A stretch of DNA of 64,000 bases, from contig NZ_JAFFJA010000013.1 of assembly GCF_021991635.1 (NCBI RefSeq), positions 20,317-84,316 of the forward strand, written 5' to 3'. Shown here in pieces: positions 36,163-44,848 of this stretch. The position numbers and the translations under genes were made by a program. Below the pieces are notes generated by a model. That model ran no database searches, was not told the DNA's origin, and saw nothing but the letters and a program-made list of their open reading frames with translations. The stretch's first letter is position 1. The number at the start of each line of letters is the position of its first letter. Source of the DNA: Tepidanaerobacter sp. GT38 (GTDB lineage: Bacteria > Bacillota > Thermosediminibacteria > Thermosediminibacterales > Tepidanaerobacteraceae).

Positions 36163-37128
36163 CTAAAACTGTATATCCACAATTCTCTTTATAATCATAA
36201 GGCCTATTATTTGACCTAGAACAGCAAAAGTGAGCATTATAAGACCCGTCTTAGTTGTAAAAAGCTCCATAATATATCCCGGATTTGCAGTAAACATAAA
36301 AGCCAGTAGCAAAACCGGCAAAAGCCCTATTATTAAACCTGATATACGACCTTGGGCGGTAAGAGTTCTAATTTCCCCTTTTATACGAATACGTTCCCTA
36401 ACTGCTGCGGCAATATTGTCTAAGACCTCTGCCAAATTTCCGCCTACCTGCCTTTGTATGAGTACTGCAGTAATAATAAGGTCCAGGTCGTCGCTGTTTA
36501 CTCTTTTTGCTAAATTTAAAAGGGCTGTTTCTGTTGTTGCACCCAGGTTGATTTCCGCAATGGTCCTGTTGAATTCTTTTTTTATTGGATCTGATAGTTC
36601 TTTACTTACCATATCCATACTTTGAATGAAGCTAAAGCCTGATCGAAGTGAATTTGACATGATGGTAAGGGCATCGCCGATTTGAGAATTGAAACTATCA
36701 AGCCTTCTTTGGCGCGTAGAGCTTACTATAACAAAAGGTATGATTGCGCCAGTAATGCCCGCAATAATTGACAACAACAACTTTAATGTCAGGGTAAAAA
36801 ACACCAGTGTAGTTCCTATGGATATTGCCATTACCATTGCTACAAATTCACTGCCTCGAAGTAATATATCTGCTTCTTCAAGTTTTTTGTCGATATTTTT
36901 TCCAAGTTTCTTGGTAATGGAAAAATCGCCAGCTCTTGTCAGTATGCGCCTGAGGAAATCCTTTCCAGATGCCGGCGTTTTTTTGGATTTCGTAGCGTTT
37001 TCCTCTCCGGCAAATCTTTTTATTCTGGTTACGATCAACCTTTCATCGGAATTTCGGATAATATCAATTCCTAAAATCAATAAAGCTACTGAAGAAAAAA
37101 CAAGTATGCATATTGAATAAAGATCCAT
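36163..37128 (-). CDS. tadB: TadB-type pilus inner-membrane protein (GspF family)
   Basis: 321 residues. The GspF cytoplasmic domain includes QIGDALTIMSNSLRSGFSFIQSMDMVSKEL and a second half with LLNLAKRVNSDDLDLIITAVLIQRQVGGNLAEVLD. Membrane helices lie at the N terminus, near 100-150 and at the C terminus. Its position between tadA and tadC supports the name. Confidence 0.9.
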   Translation of the reverse strand: MDLYSICILVFSSVALLILGIDIIRNSDERLIVTRIKRFAGEENATKSKKTPASGKDFLRRILTRAGDFSITKKLGKNIDKKLEEADILLRGSEFVAMVMAISIGTTLVFFTLTLKLLLSIIAGITGAIIPFVIVSSTRQRRLDSFNSQIGDALTIMSNSLRSGFSFIQSMDMVSKELSDPIKKEFNRTIAEINLGATTETALLNLAKRVNSDDLDLIITAVLIQRQVGGNLAEVLDNIAAAVRERIRIKGEIRTLTAQGRISGLIIGLLPVLLLAFMFTANPGYIMELFTTKTGLIMLTFAVLGQIIGLMIIKRIVDIQF

Positions 37129-37139
37129 GTTTTCGACCC

Positions 37140-38498
37140 CTAAAATAGATTATTTGCAAATACCTCCACCGGCAGTTTATAGCCGCTTACTTCTAACCGA
37201 TCGATAAATTTAGGCCTCATTCCTGTTGATCTAAATTCTCCAATAACCCTGCCGTCCTCATCTACACCGGTTTGCTTAAAATAAAACAAATCTTGTAGCA
37301 CAATCACATCACCTTCCATATTTTGCACTTCAGTAATATGTGTAATGCGGCGGGAACCATCCCTTAAACGGCTTTGATGTATAATAAGATCTATTGCCGA
37401 TGCTATCTGTTCCCGGATCGCTCTTATAGGAAGATCCATGCCTGCCATTAATACCATGGTTTCAAGCCTCGAAAGCATGTCCCTGGGGGAATTGGCGTGG
37501 CCCGTTGTAAGGGAGCCGTCGTGGCCGGTATTCATGGCCTGCAGCATATCCAGAGCCTCTCCGCTTCGGACTTCGCCGACAATTATCCGGTCTGGCCTCA
37601 TGCGAAGAGCGTTTCTCACAAGATCCCGAATGGTAATGGCTCCTTTACCTTCGATGTTGGGCGGCCGGCTCTCCAGGGTTACCACATGAGGCTGGTGCAA
37701 CTGCAGCTCTGCAGCATCTTCGATAGTTATAATTCTTTCCGAAGGGGAGATAAAGGACGAAAGGACGTTTAGAGTAGTCGTTTTACCGCTGCCAGTTCCT
37801 CCGGATACTACAATGTTTAACCTGCTTTTGACACAAGCCTCTAAAAACTGGGCCATTTCGGGCGTTAAAGTATTAAATCGGATCAGATCTTCCATGGTCA
37901 AAGGATCTGCAGAAAACTTTCTTATGGTAATAACGGGCCCTATCAGGGAAAGGGGAGGAATTATTGCGTTTACGCGTGAACCATCAGGAAGTCTCGCGTC
38001 TACCATAGGCATACTCTCATCGATGCGCCTGCCCAGGGGTGATACGATCCTGTCAATAATATTCATAACGTGGGCCTCATCCCTGAAAAACACCCCGGTT
38101 AATTCTATTTTCCCGTTTCGCTCAACGTACACATTGTCAGGCCCGTTAACCATTATTTCGCTGATTTCCGGATCAGAAAGTAGAGGTGTTATGGGCCCGT
38201 ATCCCATAATTTCATCAAAGAGCTCATCGGCGATTCTCATGCGATCCAGGCGGGGAATATGATCTGCTCCGCTTTCAATATTTTCGTTAACGAGTTTTTC
38301 TATATAGTCCCTTACGTACTTTTTATCATCTCGCTCAGGAGACTTTAAATTTTTCAGTTCTTCTATAATTTTTTCATGTAATTCTTCTTTAATATGACCA
38401 TAAGGGTCTCTAGTTAATGAAGTAAGGGTTTGCCCTTGTTCATATATAGCGCTTTCAGCATATTTTTTCGTCTGTTCAAGCTTTTTTAGCAATGACAT
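37140..38498 (-). CDS. tadA: TadA/CpaF-type pilus assembly ATPase
   Basis: About 452 residues from ATG 38498, 8 bases after GGAG; the GTG at 38507 sits beside that site. Secretion ATPase motifs are [19 protein letters not shown], Walker [20 protein letters not shown], the Asp box [11 protein letters not shown], Walker [21 protein letters not shown] and the His box [15 protein letters not shown]. It powers Flp pilus extension and retraction. Confidence 0.93.
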   Translation of the reverse strand: MSLLKKLEQTKKYAESAIYEQGQTLTSLTRDPYGHIKEELHEKIIEELKNLKSPERDDKKYVRDYIEKLVNENIESGADHIPRLDRMRIADELFDEIMGYGPITPLLSDPEISEIMVNGPDNVYVERNGKIELTGVFFRDEAHVMNIIDRIVSPLGRRIDESMPMVDARLPDGSRVNAIIPPLSLIGPVITIRKFSADPLTMEDLIRFNTLTPEMAQFLEACVKSRLNIVVSGGTGSGKTTTLNVLSSFISPSERIITIEDAAELQLHQPHVVTLESRPPNIEGKGAITIRDLVRNALRMRPDRIIVGEVRSGEALDMLQAMNTGHDGSLTTGHANSPRDMLSRLETMVLMAGMDLPIRAIREQIASAIDLIIHQSRLRDGSRRITHITEVQNMEGDVIVLQDLFYFKQTGVDEDGRVIGEFRSTGMRPKFIDRLEVSGYKLPVEVFANNLF

Positions 38499-38519
38499 AT
38501 TGGTCACTCCTGATTTAAA

Positions 38520-39740
38520 CTAAAGGCTAAACATTCTGGTTATAAAGGATCGTTTAGGTTCTCCTGCAGCTTCCTCAGCTTTAGTAATATCTAATGATTC
38601 AATCAGCTTGCCAATACTTTGCGCAACTTTAGTATGCTGCTGACTCATGACAAAAGGCACGCCCTTATTAATAGCGTTTTTCACGGTTTTAAAATCCTCC
38701 GGAATTATAGAGGTTAAAGTAATTCCAAGGTTCTTTTCAATCTCTTTGATTTTAAGGCCTTCGGAGCTTTGCTGACTCAATACCGTCCTGATTTTTCCAT
38801 CATAATTTAACGCCTTCAATATTTCCTGCGCTTTTTTGACGTGCTTCAGAGTGGTTAATTCTTGATTCAGGGTGAGTAATATTCTATCACTGGCTTCTAA
38901 GACATTTAAATTTATATCGGTATAAACCGGTGCTGTGTCGATGATTATATATTCGTAATTATCTTTTAAGATCTTTAACAGCTGTTCTACGTGTTCAGCT
39001 TTCACCAATTCCGCATGCTCAGGACTTAGGGGGGCAGGAAGCACCCTTAGACCTGATAAATGCTGGACTAGAAAACTTTCCACCAATTGGGTATCAAGGG
39101 TTTCTTGTTCCTGGACCATATCGGCTATAGTATTTTTGGGGTTTAAATTCAACATAACGGTCACATCTCCAGAAGTAAGGTCCAGATCTATCAAAGCAAC
39201 TTTCTTCTTGTAATCCTGGGCTAAAGCTACGGCCATATTACAGGCCAGGGTAGTTTTACCCACACCACCTTTTGTGCAGAAAAAGCTGATGATTTTACCT
39301 TTTTTGACGGGGGTTGTTAAAGTTGAAACAGCCGACAAGGAAGGTGAGAGAAATATATTTCGCTTTCTCTGGCTTTCCGAAACTCTGTAAATAGCATTAG
39401 CCAGATCTTTAGATGAAAAGGGTTTTACCAGATAATCCCTTGCCCCGGCAGCCATGGCCTTCCTTAAATATTCCTGTTCTCCCTGAATAGAAATGATTAT
39501 TATCGCGCACTGGGGGACATTTACCGAAATCCGCTCGGTGGCTTCTATCCCATCGACTCTCGGCATGTTTACATCCATAAGGACTACATCTGGTTTTAAC
39601 TCGCTTGCAAGTATTACTGCCTCTTCACCATCACTGGCTTCTCCCACAACCTCAATATCTTCTTCAAAGTAAAGAAGGCGTTTTATATCTTCCCGTGTAG
39701 CGGCAATATCGTCGGCTATTAAAACGGTAATAGGTGCCAT
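38520..39740 (-). CDS. TadZ/CpaE-like protein: receiver domain fused to a MinD/ParA ATPase
   Basis: 406 residues. The N-terminal receiver (about 1-120) keeps the acidic pair, the phospho-acceptor Asp (VVLMDVNMPRVDG) and the Lys (YLVKPF). A linker leads to a ParA-type domain with deviant Walker A CTKGGVGKTTLACNMAVAL and IDLDLTSGDVTVML. TadZ proteins place the pilus machine in the cell. In many family members the receiver is degenerate; here it looks phosphorylatable. Confidence 0.87.
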   Translation of the reverse strand: MAPITVLIADDIAATREDIKRLLYFEEDIEVVGEASDGEEAVILASELKPDVVLMDVNMPRVDGIEATERISVNVPQCAIIIISIQGEQEYLRKAMAAGARDYLVKPFSSKDLANAIYRVSESQRKRNIFLSPSLSAVSTLTTPVKKGKIISFFCTKGGVGKTTLACNMAVALAQDYKKKVALIDLDLTSGDVTVMLNLNPKNTIADMVQEQETLDTQLVESFLVQHLSGLRVLPAPLSPEHAELVKAEHVEQLLKILKDNYEYIIIDTAPVYTDINLNVLEASDRILLTLNQELTTLKHVKKAQEILKALNYDGKIRTVLSQQSSEGLKIKEIEKNLGITLTSIIPEDFKTVKNAINKGVPFVMSQQHTKVAQSIGKLIESLDITKAEEAAGEPKRSFITRMFSL

Positions 39741-39752
39741 AAAAAGCCCTCC

Positions 39753-40457
39753 TTAACGCAGCAGCTGCTGAATTTTTGTAGATGAAATAGGTTGAACCTG
39801 TTTGTCATCAGGAGCTCGAAGTACCAATTGTATGCTGCCTTTTTCTAAAGCCAAAGTTATTTGTTGAGCATGTATCGGTTCTACCATTAAAGTTACAGTT
39901 TCCAATTCTAACTTTTCAGAAACACTTGTCTGAAGACTGTTGTTTATGGCTAAGACCGGTACATTTTGGGCCAAGGTAGAAGTATATGATTCTCGTTTGT
40001 CAGGTTCCTCTACATCAAAGGTAGCCAATACATCTACACAATCCCCTACATTGATCAAACCGTGCAATGCATTTACTTTATTGGCAGGGATCGATATAGC
40101 TCTTTTATTGGCCTCAATTTTCGCAGAAAGCCCTGCAGCCGGGTCACCTTTACTTGTGAGTTTGCTGCTTAATATCACTTCTCCGGGGAAAATATCTCCT
40201 ACCGTGATTTTTCCTTCCGCATCTTTTGCGTCTACAATAGTACCCGGTAAAACATATTCTGCGGGCATTTCCTTAAAATCCAGCATTTCCTTTGTTATAA
40301 CTGTCTTAGCCCTAATATGCTGTTTTGCGACTGCTACCTGGGTATAATTTCCCGACAACTTGTATGTTTGTTTTAAATCCTCCATATATTGAAATGTCCC
40401 AAAAGCTGCCGATAAACCTAAAACTATTGCAAGCAATAATACAAATTTATTTTTCAT
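39753..40457 (-). CDS. cpaB: CpaB/RcpC-type Flp pilus assembly protein
   Basis: 234 residues. An N-terminal helix (LLLAIVLGLSAAFGTFQYM) is followed by a SAF domain starting VAVAKQHIRAKTVITKEMLDFKEMP and the RcpC/CpaB domain with SIPANKVNALHGLINVGDCVDVLAT. In Gram-negatives CpaB works with the secretin CpaC. No secretin gene is present here, consistent with a single-membrane cell. Confidence 0.88.
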   Translation of the reverse strand: MKNKFVLLLAIVLGLSAAFGTFQYMEDLKQTYKLSGNYTQVAVAKQHIRAKTVITKEMLDFKEMPAEYVLPGTIVDAKDAEGKITVGDIFPGEVILSSKLTSKGDPAAGLSAKIEANKRAISIPANKVNALHGLINVGDCVDVLATFDVEEPDKRESYTSTLAQNVPVLAINNSLQTSVSEKLELETVTLMVEPIHAQQITLALEKGSIQLVLRAPDDKQVQPISSTKIQQLLR

Positions 40458-40475
40458 ATAGATCTCTCCACTCGA

Positions 40476-41423
40476 TTATTCTGAAATCAATTTTGCTGCA
40501 CGCAGACCGTAATTCTCCTGGTCAGGATCGATGATATATTTTATACTATCAGGAGGAACGGTCTCCAAAAAATAGCCTGTAACCCTGCTATTGTTGCCTC
40601 GACCGTTTACACCTTTCAAAAGAAATGCACCAAAACCCACTATTTTAACTTCGCTTCTGCCGCTTAAAGAACCTGGCTCATAAATGGGCACTATCATGAC
40701 CATAGGACAGTTTATGTCATAACGGTCAATGGAACATTTGGGAGTGTGCTCACAGCTGTTTATACGGTAAGTTACCCCATCGAAAGTAGGTCCCGACATG
40801 TTTCCCGGTTCGGTTTCAACCCAATCTCCAACATTTATTATGCCTTGGTAGCCGTACTTAAGGTTGTTTAAATAACTCTGGGCTCCCCTAAGATCTAAAG
40901 CAAGGGCACCATAGTTTCCGGGACCGTAATCATCGTGAGACCCGGCTTTTAACTGGTATTCCTGACCGAAGGAAAGCTCCTGATCGGGTATGCCGAAAGG
41001 GACAACTCCTGTGGCTCCTGAAATACTGCCATAAGAAGCCACGGCCTTTCCAGCTGCGGTGCCGCTATTTATGCCTAAGATCGGGGCGAATTTAAATTCA
41101 ACGGCGCGCTGAACCTCAACAGTTACTTTTGTGTTGTCTGCACTTATGCTTATAGCAGCGTCATTTGGGTCAACATTATTCATTATCAAGTAATCTTTTG
41201 CCATCTCCCGGGTTGGGTTAACATTCGGTAGTTCCCATGCTGCAGCCAGAGCGGCAGAATCACACGCATTTTGAAGGCGGTTTCTTTCCAAAGCCAATGC
41301 CCCTATATCCACAGTCAGTGCCATAATTCCTAAAAATACTACCAATGCTGCGGCCGTTAAGACTAATACTGCACCGCTTTCATTGCGTTTGAAGTTATCA
41401 AAAAACGAGGTAAGCCTTTTCAT
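40476..41423 (-). CDS. TadG-like pseudopilin/envelope protein
   Basis: 315 residues. The N terminus FKRNESGAVLVLTAAALVVFLGIMALTVDIG, with ALALERNRLQNACDSAALAAAWELP, is the TadG/TadE_N signature: a membrane helix after a short basic leader. The remainder is a secreted domain with paired cysteines (NSCEHTPKCSIDRYDINCP). It is shorter than proteobacterial TadG and has no VWA domain that I can see. It ends 18 bases before cpaB. Confidence 0.8.
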   Translation of the reverse strand: MKRLTSFFDNFKRNESGAVLVLTAAALVVFLGIMALTVDIGALALERNRLQNACDSAALAAAWELPNVNPTREMAKDYLIMNNVDPNDAAISISADNTKVTVEVQRAVEFKFAPILGINSGTAAGKAVASYGSISGATGVVPFGIPDQELSFGQEYQLKAGSHDDYGPGNYGALALDLRGAQSYLNNLKYGYQGIINVGDWVETEPGNMSGPTFDGVTYRINSCEHTPKCSIDRYDINCPMVMIVPIYEPGSLSGRSEVKIVGFGAFLLKGVNGRGNNSRVTGYFLETVPPDSIKYIIDPDQENYGLRAAKLISE

Positions 41424-41828
41424 TTACTCCACCCTCATAACAGCAGTTGATTTTAGTGTAACTGGATTGGGCAGTATACTTGAGATGATGGGAGTGACCA
41501 GTTCCACATCATAAGCAACTTCTACAGTTAAGGGGACACCGGAATTTCGGGCACTTTCATTAGGCTCCAACCTGATTATGCGCAATCTGGTATCAGCTTG
41601 ATAAAGGGGTGAAGCCTCTCGAATCCGGGATATTATTTCTTCGTCGCTTTTGCCCAGGGCACCCAATCTCGCACCTTCCCTAGCTGCATTTGTTATTACT
41701 ATATAGGAGTGAAAAATTCGCCCAAATTCCAAAGTGCCAAAGAGAATAAGGATAATTATCGGCAAAACCAGGGCAAGTTCAACCAGTGTTTGACCTCTCT
41801 CAGTTTTTACAAATTTTCTTATCATCAT
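41424..41828 (-). CDS. TadE-family pseudopilin
   Basis: 134 residues. The leader RKFVKTERGQTLVELALVLP is a TadE/prepilin-type site (G followed by a hydrophobic helix with Glu near +5), continuing IIILILFGTLEFGRIFHSYIV. It abuts the TadG-like gene with no gap. Cleavage by the prepilin peptidase encoded upstream is expected. Confidence 0.88.
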   Translation of the reverse strand: MMIRKFVKTERGQTLVELALVLPIIILILFGTLEFGRIFHSYIVITNAAREGARLGALGKSDEEIISRIREASPLYQADTRLRIIRLEPNESARNSGVPLTVEVAYDVELVTPIISSILPNPVTLKSTAVMRVE

Positions 41829-41834
41829 CGGATT

Positions 41835-42344
41835 TCACCTCAGTAGATATGCAATTACTGCCCCAGCCGTAATTGCAATGCCGTAGGGAAAGGTCAGGGC
41901 AGAACTGCTATCGATAGTATCCAATATTTGCATTTTAGGTGTCCGGAAAAAAAGAGAAAGAAGTGTATAAAATACCGCTTTTAATCGAAGGGCGAAATTT
42001 TTGCTCCTAACCATAATCGCAAGCGAAATCACTCCACCTGTAATAGCCATTGCAAGAAAGGAAATCCAAACAAATTCCGGTCCTTTAAATGCCCCAATTA
42101 CTCCAAGAAGCTTTACATCTCCGGCTCCTATACCACCCATCACAAAAGGAACAAAGAGAAGGGCTATACCCGTAAGCAGCCCTTTTATGCTCTCAAAGCC
42201 CCCCTTTAAGCCATATAAGTATAAATTAAGAATGACAGCCGCAATTATGGCAGGAAATGTTACCGCATTGTAGATTTTTTTAAATCTAATATCTGTGTAA
42301 AGACATATGAGCAAAGTTGTAAGCAGCAATATATCCGCAACCAT
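41835..42344 (-). CDS. A24-family prepilin peptidase (TadV/CpaA type)
   Basis: 169 residues, about six helices. The two catalytic aspartates are visible in CLYTDIRFKKIYN and MGGIGAGDVKLLG (the GxGD motif). There is no N-terminal methylase domain, as usual for TadV/CpaA. It would process the two Flp pilins encoded just upstream and the TadE/TadG-like proteins. Confidence 0.9.
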   Translation of the reverse strand: MVADILLLTTLLICLYTDIRFKKIYNAVTFPAIIAAVILNLYLYGLKGGFESIKGLLTGIALLFVPFVMGGIGAGDVKLLGVIGAFKGPEFVWISFLAMAITGGVISLAIMVRSKNFALRLKAVFYTLLSLFFRTPKMQILDTIDSSSALTFPYGIAITAGAVIAYLLR

Positions 42345-42380
42345 TTAAGCCACCCTTCCTTTCGGGCTTTTTGTCAAAGG

Positions 42381-42408
42381 AGCCCTACTTAATTTTTTAA
42401 GTAGGGCT
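42381..42408 (-). terminator. Hairpin between pilin genes and the rest of the tad operon
   Basis: A 12-bp perfect palindrome AGCCCTACTTAA/TTAAGTAGGGCT; read on the minus strand it is followed by CCTTTGAC, a poor T tract. Partial termination or mRNA processing here would leave pilin mRNA in excess over the assembly genes. Confidence 0.6.
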
Positions 42409-42454
42409 ACGGTGATGTGTGAGCGCTATGTATAAGTTGCCAAATAATGATTTA

Positions 42455-42616
42455 TTAAAAGCTAGACGCAACTCCGTCGATTTTTCCTGATACGGCACTC
42501 CCTAGAGTTCTAAATCCTGCAATTGTAGCCAGGACAACCAGGGCAAGAATGAAAGCGTATTCTGCCATGCCCTGGCCCTCTTGTTGGTTTAAGATGGTTA
42601 TAAGGAAATTTAACAT
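42455..42616 (-). CDS. Flp-type IVb pilin (second in order)
   Basis: A 53-residue frame read by hand, ATG 42616 to TAA 42455. It begins MLNFLITILNQQEGQGMAEY and continues AFILALVVLATIAGFRTLGSAV. G/QGMAEY fits the Flp processing rule G/XXXXEY. The ribosome site is weak, so translation may depend on the upstream pilin gene 18 bases away. It would be a minor or alternative subunit. Confidence 0.88.
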   Translation of the reverse strand: MLNFLITILNQQEGQGMAEYAFILALVVLATIAGFRTLGSAVSGKIDGVASSF

Positions 42617-42634
42617 GAGCATCTGCCACTCTAA

Positions 42635-42802
42635 CTATGGGGTTAACTCTGCGGATACCTCATCCATTTTGGCACCTATACCGGTACCGAGAGTTCTGAG
42701 TGCCCCTATTACTACAACAGCTACCAATGCAAGTATAAGTCCATATTCCGCCATACCCTGACCTTCCTGGCCTGTCCAAAGTTTTTTTACATGTTTCAAC
42801 AT
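42635..42802 (-). CDS. flp: Flp-type IVb pilin (first in order, probable major pilin)
   Basis: 55 residues, ATG 42802 to TAG 42635, with AGGAGG upstream. It begins MLKHVKKLWTGQEGQGMAEY and continues GLILALVAVVVIGALRTLGTGIGAK. The basic leader, G/QGMAEY cleavage site and single helix are typical of Flp. It is the first gene of the operon with the better ribosome site, hence the likely major subunit. Confidence 0.9.
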   Translation of the reverse strand: MLKHVKKLWTGQEGQGMAEYGLILALVAVVVIGALRTLGTGIGAKMDEVSAELTP

Positions 42803-43157
42803 TTTTTAAAAACCTCCTATCTTTTATTGAAATATATTTTAGTTATATATTATAAAGTTCACTTAAGTTTTACATGATGCAAAGGTCGGAATTATCTGAT
42901 TTATGGTCCCGCCTAGTTTTGTGCCAAAAGGCCTGTCGAAATTTGGGACTTTTTTATAAAAAATGCCCGAAAAGCTCTAATTATGCTTTTCTGGCTTTTA
43001 TTGCTGTCATTACAAGTCGAGAAAAAAATCTTCTCGATTGGTGGTCTTTTTTTTTGTGAAACAACAAGGTTCTCGGGCCCTTAGAGAATCTCCTGTGTTG
43101 TAGGGTGATAGTCTTTAGCAGCGCGAGGTTGATAAGCAACACAAAAGAACAATAATG

Positions 43158-43273
43158 GGCACTGGGTTGGGCCTTTCAATCGTAAAAAAGTTATCGAAAT
43201 GCACGAGAGTGAGTGCGGAGTCCAATCAAAAGTGGGTAAAGGCAGTATATTCTGGTTTAAACTAAAGTTATGA
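43158..43273 (+). pseudogene. Remnant of a sensor histidine kinase C terminus
   Basis: Translation gives GTGLGLSIVKK, then after one missing base near 43193, IEMHESECGVQSKVGKGSIF and WFKLKL followed by TGA. This is the G2 box and last strand of a HATPase domain. Nothing recognisable of the kinase remains upstream. It is a leftover of gene loss. Confidence 0.85.
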
Positions 43274-43477
43274 TAGATATTTATATTTAGTGGGCGTTAT
43301 CATTACCCGCTAAATTGGGATGATTGGAAAGTGGAAGGCTAATAAAAATGGTAGTGCCTGCTGGATCCTTACGCAGCCCATTATTTGATTTATCATTTTT
43401 TCCATCATGATCATAAAGTTTTTAAAGACATTGTAGAGCCGTGGGTGAAAAACTCAAGTTAGCAGTTAAAATTAAAA

Positions 43478-43515
43478 AGCATGGGCTATCTAATCTATTC
43501 GAATTAGCCCATGCT
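43478..43515 (-). terminator. Terminator of the D-threonine aldolase-like gene
   Basis: Stem AGCATGGGCTA/TAGCCCATGCT with a long loop; on the minus strand it is followed by TTTTTAATTTTAA. It lies 10 bases after the gene's stop. Confidence 0.8.
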
Positions 43516-43524
43516 CTTTTAATG

Positions 43525-44640
43525 TTAAGTGAAGTTTTTCGGCGTAGAATTTCCTCTCATGTCTACTTTGATGAGCCTTTCGACTTTATCACCCCGGCAG
43601 CCTATTAAGTAACTTGTAAGGTTTGCTGTTGTACAAGTGTGGTTGGGAATGATTTCGATCTTGTCACCGATTTTTAGTGTTGTGGGCCCTACAACTTCAA
43701 GTTTTCCTACTTCTTCTGAAAGAGTGGATACTATTAGTTCCGGGTGACCTTTTACATATCCATACCCTTTCATGGCGGCGTTTCCATGGGAGCCTTTATC
43801 CAGTCCCAGACATTTAGACCCTGCATCACAGATAAACATAGTTTCTGAAGGATGGGATATTATTGTAGCATAAACGGAAAGGGCACAGTCGGATTCTTTG
43901 GCTATTCCTATGGACATTTGAGTGTTATCCATAAAGACGTAATTGCCCGGGTGGAATACGTTGATGTTTTCATCGTAAACTGCTTTATAAAAGGTAGGTG
44001 TAGATCCACTAGTTACAAGTTCCGGGTTATAGCCTGCGGCTTTAAGTGCATCAAGGGCGTATTTCATTGCACTTTTTTCTTGGTTTACGTAATACTGGAT
44101 TTCCTCGTGTTTTACGGCTGAATAGACATGGCCGGGATGTGTTGAAATTCCTTTGAAGTTTAATGCGTCAAATTCCTTTAATGAATCAGCAAAAGCCACT
44201 ATTTTCTCAGGCAATATGCCAAAGCGATGAAGGCCGCTATCGATAATGATAGTATAATTTATCCTAACGCCAGCGGATTTTGCCGCAGCGTTTATCATCC
44301 TTGCACTATCATAACTATCGATACGGACAATAAAGTTGCAATTTTTTGCAAGGTTAATTACTCTTTTGATGTTTGCATCACTTGCCACGGGATAGGCATA
44401 CATGATATTGTCAAAGCCTTCTTTTAAAAGGGCCTCACATTCGTCAAGGGTGCCGCAGAGAAATCCCGTTGCACCGGCTCGCTGCTGCATTTTTACAATC
44501 TCGATGCTTTTATGGGTTTTGATCATAGGCCATAACTGTTTGCCATTTTCATTGCATAAAGACTGGGCTTTTCTAATATTGTTTTCCAGGATATCCAAAT
44601 CAACCAAAATTGCCGGTGTTTGTAATTCTCTTTTTTCCAA
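43525..44640 (-). CDS. D-threonine aldolase/D-serine dehydratase-like PLP enzyme (fold type III)
   Basis: About 371 residues from TTG 44640, 8 bases after GGGAGG; the longer frame to 44667 contains that site. It starts LEKRELQTPAILVDLDILENNI, with the PLP lysine in WPMIKTHKS. It contains FKGISTHPGHVYS, GSTPTF and, near the end, IEIIPNHTCTTANL, whose His and Cys bind the metal in DSD1/D-TA enzymes. It acts on a D-beta-hydroxy amino acid. It is a monocistronic gene with its own terminator. Confidence 0.87.
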   Translation of the reverse strand: MEKRELQTPAILVDLDILENNIRKAQSLCNENGKQLWPMIKTHKSIEIVKMQQRAGATGFLCGTLDECEALLKEGFDNIMYAYPVASDANIKRVINLAKNCNFIVRIDSYDSARMINAAAKSAGVRINYTIIIDSGLHRFGILPEKIVAFADSLKEFDALNFKGISTHPGHVYSAVKHEEIQYYVNQEKSAMKYALDALKAAGYNPELVTSGSTPTFYKAVYDENINVFHPGNYVFMDNTQMSIGIAKESDCALSVYATIISHPSETMFICDAGSKCLGLDKGSHGNAAMKGYGYVKGHPELIVSTLSEEVGKLEVVGPTTLKIGDKIEIIPNHTCTTANLTSYLIGCRGDKVERLIKVDMRGNSTPKNFT

Positions 44641-44848
44641 AGTGGCAACCTCCCTTGTATGAAACATCTTACTTCATTATTATAAACGTTTAGATCTGAA
44701 TAATCTATAAAATTTATACAACATGACTGGCTAAAGATTTACTACGCATTTTTATAGATCCTATGGAAAAAGATGCTTTATGCGGCTTGTATTTGCAGCA
44801 TAGCATAAGACTTAAAGCCAAAGGAAACAATATTCCTGAGGTGAGACT

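Larger units (their letters stand above)
42803..43524. other. Intergenic region upstream of the pilus operon
   Basis: About 720 bases that should hold the pilin promoter on the minus strand; a TATAAT-like box is near 42850, but no matching -35 is convincing. It also contains hairpins near 42970-43050, a histidine-kinase fragment (43158-43273), a hairpin TTTAGTGGG/CCCGCTAAA (about 43287-43316) and the terminator of the aldolase-like gene. No intact gene is visible. Confidence 0.6.
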
